This document shows, piece by piece, positions 8,655 to 16,721 of a stretch of DNA of 64,000 nt. Position numbers and translations under genes: made by a program. The notes beneath the pieces were generated by a model. That model saw only the letters and a list, made by a program, of their open reading frames with translations. It had not been told where the DNA came from and did not search any database. Positions within the stretch are counted from its first letter, which is position 1; the number at the start of each line of letters is the position of its first letter. This stretch comes from DATDAW01 sp036525185 (lineage in GTDB: Bacteria > Verrucomicrobiota > Verrucomicrobiia > Chthoniobacterales > DASVRZ01): positions 22,252 through 86,251 of the forward strand of contig DATDAW010000021.1 in NCBI GenBank assembly GCA_036525185.1, in the 5' to 3' direction.

Positions 8655-9202
8655 GCCGTTTCTTCACATGGGAGAGTACAGGCCGCTGGTCCGGCCAGAG
8701 CGGAACGGGCAGCCTGCACTCCGCGAAATTTTCCGAAAAAGCGCTTTGTATTCTGGCGATTCTCTTCCTGAGCCTCGGGTTTTTGTTTTCGGGCTGTAAA
8801 GAGGAGCCACCGCAGTCCGCTTTCCAGCTTAAGACGACGACGCTCCAGATCGGCTCCGAAAGAGTCACCGTCGAGATTGCAGACACGCCGTCCACGATGC
8901 GAATCGGCCTTATGTATCGGCTGTCGATGCCGGAAAACCATGGCATGGTCTTTGTTTTTCCAGAGCTTCGGCGGGCGAGCTTCTGGATGCACGAGACGAA
9001 AATCCCCCTGGATATCGCTTACCTGGACCATTCTGGAGTGATTCTGGAAATTCATCCCGCAAAACCCATGGATGAGACGCAAATCGTTTCAAGATCCGAA
9101 GCCATTGCGTACGCGCTGGAGATGAATCTTGGCTGGTTTTTTACTCACAAAATACCGCTCGGCACGCAGGTAAAGGGATTGCCAAAATTCCCAGCGCAAT
9201 GA
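8651..9202 (+). CDS. DUF192 domain-containing lipoprotein
   Basis: A 183-residue protein starting at the ATG that overlaps the folD stop. After a basic N-terminus there is a hydrophobic stretch (about residues 30-47) ending in a lipobox-like LFSGC, so it is probably an exported lipoprotein. The remainder is the DUF192 fold: VTVEIADTPSTMRIGLMYR, GMVFVFPELRRASFWM, then the conserved METKIPLDIAYLD-type and ALEMNLGWF segments. DUF192 proteins have no settled function. The link to folD is positional only. Confidence 0.88.
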   Translation: MSRFFTWESTGRWSGQSGTGSLHSAKFSEKALCILAILFLSLGFLFSGCKEEPPQSAFQLKTTTLQIGSERVTVEIADTPSTMRIGLMYRLSMPENHGMVFVFPELRRASFWMHETKIPLDIAYLDHSGVILEIHPAKPMDETQIVSRSEAIAYALEMNLGWFFTHKIPLGTQVKGLPKFPAQ

Positions 9203-9235
9203 GCGCTAAAAAGACGAAAACGCGCGCGTGTTTTT

Positions 9236-9270
9236 CATTCGTCATTCGTCACTTGTCATTCGACATTTCA
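9236..9270 (+). repeat. Five-unit heptamer tandem repeat in the polX leader
   Basis: Five consecutive 7-bp units, CATTCGT, CATTCGT, CACTTGT, CATTCGA and CATTTCA, end 4 bp before the polX ATG. There is no Shine-Dalgarno match. Confidence 0.8.
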
Positions 9271-9274
9271 GCCC

Positions 9275-11038
9275 ATGACCCGCGACGACATCGTTGAGAT
9301 ACTGGAAAACATCGCCCTTCTGCTCGACATCAAAGGCGAAAATCCGTTTAAGAGTCGCGCCTATACGAACGCCGCCCGGGCTGTTGAAGTCTATCCCGGC
9401 GATATTCTGGCCGTGGCTCGCGAGGAACGCCTGGAAGGCATCGAGGGTATCGGCAAAGCCATCGGCTTGAAGCTCACTGAGCTCGCCACCACAGGCAAAC
9501 TCGCGTACTACGAAAATCTCCGCGCCGAATTCCCAGAATCCATTTTCGAGCTCTTTGGCATCCCTGGCCTCGGCCCCAAGAAAATAAAAGCCGTTTACGA
9601 AAAGCTCGGCATCGCCACGATTGTCGAACTCGAAAATGCCGCTCGCGATGGACGCATCGCCAGCCTCGTTGGCTTCGGTGAAAAAACCGCCACCAATCTC
9701 GTCGCCGCCATCGAACAACGACGAAAACATTCCGGTTACTTCCGTCTCGGTGAAGCTGCGCCCCTCGCGGAGTCGATTTTGGAGGAATTACGGTCGCTTC
9801 CCGAGGTCAGCCAGGCCAGCGTAGCCGGCAGTTATCGGCGCCGGAAGGAGATCGTTCACGATCTCGATCTCATCGTTGCTGGGCGCAATGCGGAAGCCAT
9901 CATCGAGCACTTCACGACGTTGCCGGATGTGGAAATGATCAATGCCAAAGGGCCCACCAAGGCCAGCGTCATCCTTAAGAATGGGATGCAGTGCGACCTC
10001 CGGGTCGTAACGAACGAGGAGTATCCATTTGCCATCGTTTATTTCACCGGCAGCAAAGAACACAATGTCATCCTGCGCGGGCGCGCCCTCGACCGTGGCT
10101 GGACCCTGAACGAATACCGCCTTGGTCCCCTCGAGTCTCGTGCCACTGGTCGCGGCGCACAAGTGTCTGCCGATGAAGCGATTCCAAAAATTTCCACCGA
10201 GCGCGAACTCTACAGGGCCCTTGGTCTCGACTACATCGAACCAGAGATTCGCGAAGGCCGCGGCGAAGTCCAGGCGGCCGAGAACGGCACACTGCCCAAG
10301 CTGATCGAGCTGGAAAACTTGCGCGGCACATTTCACACTCACACCGCCGCAAGCGATGGACGCAATTCACTCACGGACATGGCCGAGGCTGCCCGCGAAC
10401 TAGGCCTCGAATACCTCGGTATCGCCGATCATTCCAAGAGCGCTTTCCAGGCCCACGGTCTTGATGAAAAGCGCCTCCTTGCGCAAGTTGCAGAAATCAA
10501 AGAACTGAACGCGACTTTTGAAGGTCATTTCCGGGTCTTTTCCGGAACGGAATGCGACATTCTGAAAGATGGTTCGCTCGATTTCCCTGACGAAATTCTC
10601 GCCCAACTCGATTACGTCGTCGCTTCGGTGCATGCCCTCTACCATCCAAACGAGGCCGAAATGACCAAACGCCTCATCCGCGTCCTCGAAAATCCCAACG
10701 TCACAATGCTCGGTCACTTGACCGGCCGCCTGTTGCTTCAGCGCGAACCCTATCCGGTTGATATTCCCGCGGTCATCGAAGCCGCCGCCGCAACCGGGAC
10801 CATTATCGAGCTCAACGCGAGTCCGTGGCGTCTCGATATGGATTGGCGCTGGTGGCATCTGGCCAAGGAAAAAGGCGTCAAATGCTCTATCAACCCCGAC
10901 GCCCATTCGACGCGAGGCTTGCAGGATTTATGGTTCGGCGTCGCCCAGGCAAGAAAAGGCTGGCTGGAACGCGGTGACGTGGTGAATACACTGCCATTGG
11001 GCAAGATCGAAGCTGTCTTGAAGGCAAAACGTTCGTAA
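9275..11038 (+). CDS. polX: DNA polymerase/3'-5' exonuclease PolX
   Basis: A family X DNA repair polymerase of 587 residues, the normal length for bacterial PolX. Helix-hairpin-helix motifs occur at about residues 50-65 (IEGIGKAIGLKLTEL) and 95-110 (GIPGLGPKKIKAVYEKL). The nucleotidyltransferase core GSYRRRKEIVHDLDLIVAG lies at about 184-202, with the DLD carboxylates, and FTGSKEHN near 264. The C-terminal PHP domain, which carries the exonuclease, begins at about residue 348 (TFHTHTAASDGRNS) with further metal ligands in GIADHSKSA and INPDAHS. The gene stands alone, with a heptamer repeat as its leader. Confidence 0.96.
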   Translation: MTRDDIVEILENIALLLDIKGENPFKSRAYTNAARAVEVYPGDILAVAREERLEGIEGIGKAIGLKLTELATTGKLAYYENLRAEFPESIFELFGIPGLGPKKIKAVYEKLGIATIVELENAARDGRIASLVGFGEKTATNLVAAIEQRRKHSGYFRLGEAAPLAESILEELRSLPEVSQASVAGSYRRRKEIVHDLDLIVAGRNAEAIIEHFTTLPDVEMINAKGPTKASVILKNGMQCDLRVVTNEEYPFAIVYFTGSKEHNVILRGRALDRGWTLNEYRLGPLESRATGRGAQVSADEAIPKISTERELYRALGLDYIEPEIREGRGEVQAAENGTLPKLIELENLRGTFHTHTAASDGRNSLTDMAEAARELGLEYLGIADHSKSAFQAHGLDEKRLLAQVAEIKELNATFEGHFRVFSGTECDILKDGSLDFPDEILAQLDYVVASVHALYHPNEAEMTKRLIRVLENPNVTMLGHLTGRLLLQREPYPVDIPAVIEAAAATGTIIELNASPWRLDMDWRWWHLAKEKGVKCSINPDAHSTRGLQDLWFGVAQARKGWLERGDVVNTLPLGKIEAVLKAKRS

Positions 11039-11054
11039 CTGCGAATTTCCGATG

Positions 11055-11192
11055 TCACTCCGAAACGTCCGCCGGACGCATTATCCTTAGCTTGTGATCG
11101 CTCAAGCCTTCCAAACGGACGCTATCCAGGTCATGGCCGAGGCTTGCCAGTCCCGGCACCAGCATCCCCGGCAAACTCTCGTCCAACTTCAA
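11055..11192 (-). pseudogene. Remnant of a DUF5615 PIN-like toxin
   Basis: A 45-codon open frame from a TTG at 11192 reads LKLDESLPGMLVPGLASLGHDLDSVRLEGLSDHKL, the N-terminal signature of DUF5615 proteins. These are PIN-like putative ribonuclease toxins of about 110 residues. The frame then stops after ADVSE, so over half the domain is missing. It begins 2 bp after the DUF433 stop, which is the usual antitoxin-toxin order. Confidence 0.6.
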
Positions 11193-11194
11193 TC

Positions 11195-11389
11195 TCAGGC
11201 GACAATCGGAATAGGCGACATTGGTAGATCACCTGAAGCGGACGCCGCGGCGAATGCAATGACCGCTCGAACCGCTTCGTGCGGCACCGTGGGAAAATCG
11301 GCGCTCAATTCGTCGATTGTCGCCCCTTCGGCCAGGCTCCCAAGAAGCGTCCAAACTGTCACGCGCGTAATCGAAACTCCTGGCGTCAC
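11195..11389 (-). pseudogene. Remnant of a DUF433 antitoxin
   Basis: The 64-codon frame starting at GTG 11389 contains SITRVTVWTLLGSLAEGATIDELSADFP, which matches the helix-turn-helix part of DUF433 proteins (usually about 75-80 residues, partners of DUF5615). The conserved N-terminal portion before the TRVTV motif is not recognisable upstream in this frame. It therefore seems eroded at both ends of the pair. It could still be translated. Confidence 0.55.
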
Positions 11390-11493
11390 ATTTAACCAAA
11401 TAGGCTGCTCACGGCAACGCCGCGTTTCTTTCCGGATGCCTCCTGATTCTTTCTTTGCTCCTTTATGTCCTTCTGTTCAAAATTTCCCGCCCT

Positions 11494-12132
11494 ATGATTC
11501 CCCTTCTGTTAGCCTTACTTGCCGGATTTCTCCTCGGCTCGATACCAACTGGCTTTCTCGTCGCCAAATCGCGCGGCATTGACATCCGGCAACATGGCAG
11601 CGGCAATATCGGCGCCACCAATGTCCTGCGCACACTCGGCAAAGGGCCAGGCTATTTCGTTTTCGTCGCGGACGCTTTGAAGGGCGTTTTGTCGGTACTG
11701 GTTGCCGGCTGGATCGCGACTCAGTTTCAAGGAGGCGGCGACTGGGCACGCATTCTCGGCGGCATCGGCTGCATCCTGGGGCATAACTTCACTCCTTGGC
11801 TCGGCTTCAAGGGCGGCAAAGGCGTCGCCACATCGGCTGGCGTTCTGCTCGCCTTGTTCAATCCGCTCGTCCTTCTCGCGGTCCTTGCGGTCTGGCTCAT
11901 CGTCTTTTTTGTGTCCCGCTACGTGTCTCTCGCCTCAATCTGCGCGGGAATTGCGCTACCGCTCTGCGTGCTGACGGCGATCACTTTCGGTCGCGGATCC
12001 CTGCCCGACTTTATCTTTTCAGTCGTTGTCGCTGCCCTGCTCGTTCTGCGCCACAAGACCAACATCCAGCGTCTACTCGCCGGCACCGAGTCGCGGTTTG
12101 AGAAAAAACCCAAAAATTCCAGCATAAAATGA
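11494..12132 (+). CDS. plsY: Glycerol-3-phosphate acyltransferase PlsY
   Basis: This membrane enzyme transfers acyl groups from acyl-phosphate to glycerol-3-phosphate, the first committed phospholipid step. The 212-residue protein has about five hydrophobic segments and the three PlsY motifs: GSIPTGFLVAKSRGIDIRQHGSGNIGATN (about residues 12-40), the FKGGKGVATSAG loop near 108, and a C-terminal RHKTNIQRLLAGTE. The ATG at 11494 was preferred to the upstream in-frame start at 11455 because the hydrophobic first helix begins there. It overlaps gpsA by ATGA, so the acyl acceptor synthesis and acylation genes form one operon. Confidence 0.96.
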   Translation: MIPLLLALLAGFLLGSIPTGFLVAKSRGIDIRQHGSGNIGATNVLRTLGKGPGYFVFVADALKGVLSVLVAGWIATQFQGGGDWARILGGIGCILGHNFTPWLGFKGGKGVATSAGVLLALFNPLVLLAVLAVWLIVFFVSRYVSLASICAGIALPLCVLTAITFGRGSLPDFIFSVVVAALLVLRHKTNIQRLLAGTESRFEKKPKNSSIK

Positions 12133-13127
12133 AAGCCGCCGTCATCGGGGCAGGCGGTTGGGGAACAGCGCTCGCCATGCTGCTCGCCCGCAATGGCTCG
12201 CAAGTTACGCTCTGGGGGCGCGACCCTGGGCTTGTCAACACCCTGGCTCGCACTCGGGAAAATTCCGCCTACCTCCCTGGTGTCATTCTACCAGCTGACA
12301 TCGAACTGACTTCCGACCTTGCGCACATTTCCAAGGCTGAACTCCTGGTGGTCGTCACCCCCAGTGTCGCCATCCGCTCCATCTCTGAAAAACTGGCTGC
12401 TATCGGCCTCTCAAAGAACGCCGTCCTGCTCAGTTGCACGAAGGGAATCGAGTTCGACTCCGGAAAGCGTATGACCCAAATCCTCTCCGAATACTTTCCG
12501 GCCAATCCGGTCGCCGTTCTTTCCGGTCCCAGCCACGCCGAGGAAGTTGCCCGCGAAAAGCCCACAGCTGTCGTCGTTGGGGCGCGCGACCACGCTATCG
12601 CCGTCGATCTTCAACGTCATTTTTCCTCACCGAATTTCCGCGCCTACACCAGCCAGGACGTGGACGGCATCGAACTTGGCGGCGCTCTGAAAAACATCTT
12701 CGCCATAGCCGCCGGCATTTCTGATGGGCTCGGCCTCGGCGACAATACGAAAGCCGCCCTCATCACCCGCGCCCTCGCCGAGCTGATCCGCCTTGGCGTC
12801 GCACTCGGCGGAAAACGGGAAACTTTTCAAGGTCTCAGCGGCATTGGCGATCTGATGGTCACGTGCTTCAGCCGGCACAGTCGCAACCGCCGTTTCGGCG
12901 AACGTTTGGGCCGCGGCGAAACAATCGCTGAAATTCAGGCAAGCGCCCGCACCATTGCCGAAGGCGTTCCGACCACAAGAAGCGCCTTCCAATGCGCCCG
13001 TCGGGAAAATATCAGCACGCCCATCATCGACGAAATTCACGGCATTCTGTACGAGAACACTCCCACCTCCATCGCCATGAAGCGTCTTCTAACTCGCGAT
13101 CCGCGTCCCGAGGCGGACGACGTGTGA
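12129..13127 (+). CDS. gpsA: NAD(P)-dependent glycerol-3-phosphate dehydrogenase
   Basis: GpsA makes sn-glycerol-3-phosphate from dihydroxyacetone phosphate, supplying PlsY encoded immediately upstream (4-bp overlap). The 332-residue protein opens with the Rossmann motif GAGGWGTALAMLLARNG (residues 7-23). It contains LLSCTKGIE, VLSGPSHAEEVA near residue 135 and the catalytic lysine region ELGGALKNIFAIAAGISDGLGLGDNTKAALITR at about 180-211. GIGDLMVTCFSRHSRNR follows near 240. Length and motif order are canonical. Confidence 0.98.
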   Translation: MKAAVIGAGGWGTALAMLLARNGSQVTLWGRDPGLVNTLARTRENSAYLPGVILPADIELTSDLAHISKAELLVVVTPSVAIRSISEKLAAIGLSKNAVLLSCTKGIEFDSGKRMTQILSEYFPANPVAVLSGPSHAEEVAREKPTAVVVGARDHAIAVDLQRHFSSPNFRAYTSQDVDGIELGGALKNIFAIAAGISDGLGLGDNTKAALITRALAELIRLGVALGGKRETFQGLSGIGDLMVTCFSRHSRNRRFGERLGRGETIAEIQASARTIAEGVPTTRSAFQCARRENISTPIIDEIHGILYENTPTSIAMKRLLTRDPRPEADDV

Positions 13128-13142
13128 ATTTGAGAGAAATTC

Positions 13143-14252
13143 GTGATATGCTCGCCGATTTCAATGGCCGTTGTACCCGATAAACCGCATCTCAAAAGCC
13201 TCTCGCTTTCCAGCTTGGAAGCTGCCGTCCTTGCGTACGGACAACCCCGGTACCGGGCAGAGCAGATCTTGCGGTGGATTTATCAGAAACGCGCCAAGTC
13301 GATTTCTGAGATGACCGATGTACCCGCGTCGCTGCGCGATTGGCTGGTATCAGAATTTCGTTTCGATGAACTCACGCTTGCTCGTCAAACCGGTTCGCAT
13401 GACACGACGCGCAAACTGCTTTTTCGCCTCCGCGACGGACGTTTCATTGAATCGGTCGTCATCCCGGCAACGCCTGCTGAGTTTGGTGAAACCTCCTCGC
13501 GCAGAACAATTTGCGTGTCCAGCCAGGTCGGTTGTGCCTATGGGTGCAAATTTTGTGCGAGCGGCCTCGAAGGCTGGACGCGCCACCTCGAATCGGAGGA
13601 AATCGTAGATCAAATCCTTGAAGCCGAACGACTTACAAACGAGCGAATCCAGAACATCGTTTTCATGGGCATGGGCGAGCCGTTGGCGAATTTCGACAAC
13701 CTGACTCGCGCCATCGAAATCATCAACAGCCCATGGGGCATTGGACTCGGCGCCCGGCACATCACGGTCTCGACCAGCGGGCTGGTGCCACAGATTCGCA
13801 AACTGGCTGAGCTTCCGCTGCAGCTGCGACTTGCGATTTCTCTTCATGGCGCCACGGATGATGTGCGCGCGCAGATCATGCCCGTGAACCGCAAATACCC
13901 GGTTGACGAACTCCTCGAAGCCTGCAGCTACTGGCAATCCCGCAAGAAACAGCACATCACATTCGAGTACATCCTCATCGATCAGGTCAACGACACCCTT
14001 GAACAGGCACGGGAACTGGCGCGCCACGCGTCGCGACTTTCAGCCAAGGTCAATCTAATTCCCTACAACACGGTCGAAGGGTTGTCGTGGGTGCGTCCGT
14101 CGATCCGCCGGCAGGAAGCATTCCTGGATATTCTGCGTTCGCAAGGGGTGAAAGCGACGATTCGTCGGGAAAAAGGCCACGATATCGATGCCGCTTGCGG
14201 CCAGCTGCGGCTGCGCCACGAACGGGAAGTCGGGGTTGTCCCGGCCGCCTGA
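13143..14252 (+). CDS. rlmN: 23S rRNA (adenine-2503-C2)-methyltransferase, radical SAM
   Basis: RlmN methylates A2503 of 23S rRNA and A37 of some tRNAs by a radical SAM mechanism. The 369-residue protein has the cluster motif CAYGCKFC (cysteines at about 131, 135 and 138) inside RRTICVSSQVG. It also has GMGEPLANFDN near residue 175, and the C-terminal catalytic cysteine in GHDIDAACGQLRL at about residue 351. The listed start is GTG 13143; an ATG at 13164 is an alternative. It follows gpsA by 15 bp and may be cotranscribed. Confidence 0.96.
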   Translation: MICSPISMAVVPDKPHLKSLSLSSLEAAVLAYGQPRYRAEQILRWIYQKRAKSISEMTDVPASLRDWLVSEFRFDELTLARQTGSHDTTRKLLFRLRDGRFIESVVIPATPAEFGETSSRRTICVSSQVGCAYGCKFCASGLEGWTRHLESEEIVDQILEAERLTNERIQNIVFMGMGEPLANFDNLTRAIEIINSPWGIGLGARHITVSTSGLVPQIRKLAELPLQLRLAISLHGATDDVRAQIMPVNRKYPVDELLEACSYWQSRKKQHITFEYILIDQVNDTLEQARELARHASRLSAKVNLIPYNTVEGLSWVRPSIRRQEAFLDILRSQGVKATIRREKGHDIDAACGQLRLRHEREVGVVPAA

Positions 14253-14343
14253 AGACTCCCTCTTTGCAAAACTGACAAAATTCTAACGTCTGCAAAGCAT
14301 TTGCCGGATTGCTCATTCTCCCAAGTGCAGGCATGCTTCTGGT

Positions 14344-14994
14344 ATGAGCGACAGCAATTCCAACCGCCCGTGGGATGAACATGACTGGGAGCGGTTCCTG
14401 CAGGAGCAGGATCACAAAACCGAGCAGTACATGGAGTTGCTTGAAAAGTACATGGACCACCCGGAGCGCGATCAGATCATCGCAAAAGAGATGGGCTGGA
14501 CACACCTCACCGATGAGACCGGTCTGGATTGGACCGAGGAAGCCGCGGCTTTCTTTGATGACATCGACCTGGAAGAAATCGAAAAAGAGGCTGCGGAGTT
14601 TGAGACGGAAGACACGTTTGAAAAGCATCCACTCTACCGCGCCTCGTTCACGTTGACCGTTGCTGTGGACCAGATGTTCGACGATTTGCCTCAATTGCAG
14701 AATCATCCGCTGGCCGTAAAGCTCGCTACGAACTCCGCAATTGGCAGCGCAAAACTCGCAGCGGCGCTCAGTGACGACGACATTGATGAAATGGGGATGA
14801 CGATCGCCTACTTAAAACGGGCTTTGAAAGCGATCACGAATGCACTGGAGGCAGTGACTGAGATGGACAGGGGCAAATTGATCGGACGGGCGAAAGCGAG
14901 ACAATTGAGCCAACGCATTTTCAAAATTCGCGACGGCATTATCTCCGAAATGGGCAGAATGCGAGCGGAGTGGCGGCGTCGATACGGAGATTAA
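14344..14994 (+). CDS. Conserved-looking acidic protein of unknown function
   Basis: A 216-residue soluble protein with no family recognised. The N-terminal half is very acidic (WDEHDWERFLQEQD, then AAAFFDDIDLEEIEKEAAEFETED at about residues 75-98). The C-terminal half (about 105-216) is predicted helical and becomes basic at the end. No signal peptide or membrane segment is seen. Codon use and spacing look like a real gene. It follows rlmN by about 90 bp and is tail-to-tail with the last gene of the MoxR operon, the two stop codons overlapping by 2 bp. Confidence 0.75.
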   Translation: MSDSNSNRPWDEHDWERFLQEQDHKTEQYMELLEKYMDHPERDQIIAKEMGWTHLTDETGLDWTEEAAAFFDDIDLEEIEKEAAEFETEDTFEKHPLYRASFTLTVAVDQMFDDLPQLQNHPLAVKLATNSAIGSAKLAAALSDDDIDEMGMTIAYLKRALKAITNALEAVTEMDRGKLIGRAKARQLSQRIFKIRDGIISEMGRMRAEWRRRYGD

Positions 14995-16721
14995 GGGAGT
15001 GCCCAAGCCAAACGTCGTTCGATCCAAAGAAAGCCTGCGGTGAGGACAAACATCACGAAGGAGATCGCCATTATGGCGTCGGATCGTACGAAGGACGCCA
15101 CGTGGCGATCTTTTTCCAGCCCCACCGCCGGGTATAAAGCTGCAAATTGCCTGGTGGCCTCAGTTCGCCGGGCAGTTTGAAAGGCAGACCACGAATCAGC
15201 GGGACTGACATAGAATGAGAACGCTGGTTGGCCGATCGAGTACCAGCCGGGCTTTCGCGGCCAGAACTTGGCGCGCCATTTGGAGGAATTGGCCGCGTCC
15301 TGGGCAAATTCGATGCGAGCCGTTTGCTGATCCGGGCCAACGAGAACGCCAACTTCGGCAGATGGGTGTGTCCACAGTAATTCCAACGGTTGATCGACAA
15401 AGATGGGACCGTCAAAACCGGACACAAGCGACCAATTCCCTTTGTCGTGTGGACGGGCTGCTGCAGTCAGAAGTCGCGACCAGTATTCGGCGAAGGAAGC
15501 CGGATCATTTTGAAGCGGCCAACGCCAGGTGTCGCGCACCAAAGTTGCGACGACCGTGCCTCGTCCGCGTTTGGCTGCGGCCGCAAGGATGCGATCCTGT
15601 GTGTCACGAACAAGCGCGAGCTTTTCACTGACAATTTCGGCGTCTTCCACGGTGACCGGCTGCGTCACTGTGCTGCGCCATTTCAGACGGGTGGTCCGGA
15701 TTCCGGCTCCGTCCGTCTCGATTCTGCGCAGCCGCCAAGGAAGAAAAAAGTCGTCGTAACGAGCAGCGGAATCGATGGCAATGAGAATGCCAAGGCCCTC
15801 GTCTCGAACAGCCCTCTCCAAAGCGTCACGTTCCGTTGGAGCCAGCAGTTTCAACGCGCCGTCATCCATCACAACAATGTCAAATTTCCGGAGCAATGCC
15901 CCGTCCACCGATCCGAATTCGATGGCTGGCGGCGCTGAAGAGGCAAACCGATAGCGATCCCTGCTCACGAGGCTACGGGTCAGAAATTGGCCGCCGTTCG
16001 CCGAAAACCATTGCCGCAGACGGCCAGTATCGATCTTCGGCGAGCTTTCCAGGGTCAGAACCCGAGGCAGGTCCGGTGCTTCGACGGCGATACCGATTGT
16101 TTCGTCAACGTCGCCAACCTTTACTTTCCACAAATAGCGACCAGGCGCGGGCGGTGTCGCCGTGACGATCTCAAATCGGTCATCGTTCCTGACGTCGGCA
16201 ACCGCCTCCGCTCCGTGCGGTGGATCCACGTGAACGGTAGAAGCCATTTTCCCACGGACCTCGCCCTGAATCCGGACGAATTCGCCCAATTTTACCGTTC
16301 GCGGATAGGAAATACGACGAATGGCCGGCTTGTCGGTCGTCGCTTCCTCGGGTGTCCGAAAAATCAGTCCGATGCGTTGCAGGACGTCGAAGTCCCACGG
16401 TTCCAAGCCATTACCAAGAATTGTCAGTTGCCGGATCGATGGGTAATGGCGCCGGAGGAATGCAACATCCGGGAGTCTGATTTCGCGGCCCGCGTGTTTG
16501 AGTGCGAGCTGCGGCGTCAGAAGTGTCGCGGAAGTCAGGCCTTTCGACTGTATTTCCGGAGCTTTTCCCGCTTGAATTCCAAGCACGGCGAGCGCGCTCA
16601 CAGCGATTGCCGTGGCGGAAATCCTGACGACGAGCAGACGCCGGTTCGCTCGCCGGAACTCGAGATACGCAAGTATCCCAAAAACCACAATCGCCACTGA
16701 CGCGAGAATCAAGGAGTTCAC
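14991..16721 (-). CDS. Membrane-anchored protein, last gene of the MoxR/BatA operon
   Basis: A 576-residue protein with two hydrophobic helices at the N-terminus (about residues 2-20 and 28-50), a large periplasm- or cytoplasm-facing central part, and one helix near the C-terminus (about 550-568). The central part includes an IVVMDDGALKLLAPTERDALERAV ... GILIAIDSAARYDDFFLPW stretch. That stretch resembles the glutamine-amidotransferase-like domain found in proteins next to BatA genes in Planctomycetes and Verrucomicrobia; this is a tentative reading. It overlaps the upstream gene by 4 bp. No catalytic residues can be assigned. Confidence 0.75.
   Translation of the reverse strand: MNSLILASVAIVVFGILAYLEFRRANRRLLVVRISATAIAVSALAVLGIQAGKAPEIQSKGLTSATLLTPQLALKHAGREIRLPDVAFLRRHYPSIRQLTILGNGLEPWDFDVLQRIGLIFRTPEEATTDKPAIRRISYPRTVKLGEFVRIQGEVRGKMASTVHVDPPHGAEAVADVRNDDRFEIVTATPPAPGRYLWKVKVGDVDETIGIAVEAPDLPRVLTLESSPKIDTGRLRQWFSANGGQFLTRSLVSRDRYRFASSAPPAIEFGSVDGALLRKFDIVVMDDGALKLLAPTERDALERAVRDEGLGILIAIDSAARYDDFFLPWRLRRIETDGAGIRTTRLKWRSTVTQPVTVEDAEIVSEKLALVRDTQDRILAAAAKRGRGTVVATLVRDTWRWPLQNDPASFAEYWSRLLTAAARPHDKGNWSLVSGFDGPIFVDQPLELLWTHPSAEVGVLVGPDQQTARIEFAQDAANSSKWRAKFWPRKPGWYSIGQPAFSFYVSPADSWSAFQTARRTEATRQFAALYPAVGLEKDRHVASFVRSDAIMAISFVMFVLTAGFLWIERRLAWALP

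Noticed and set aside
8207..9082. A 291-codon minus-strand frame opposite folD/DUF192
   Set aside because: Antisense to clear genes; no recognisable product.
11094..11582. A 162-codon plus-strand frame between polX and plsY
   Set aside because: It overlaps the DUF433/DUF5615 remnants on the other strand and the plsY start; its translation shows no family pattern.
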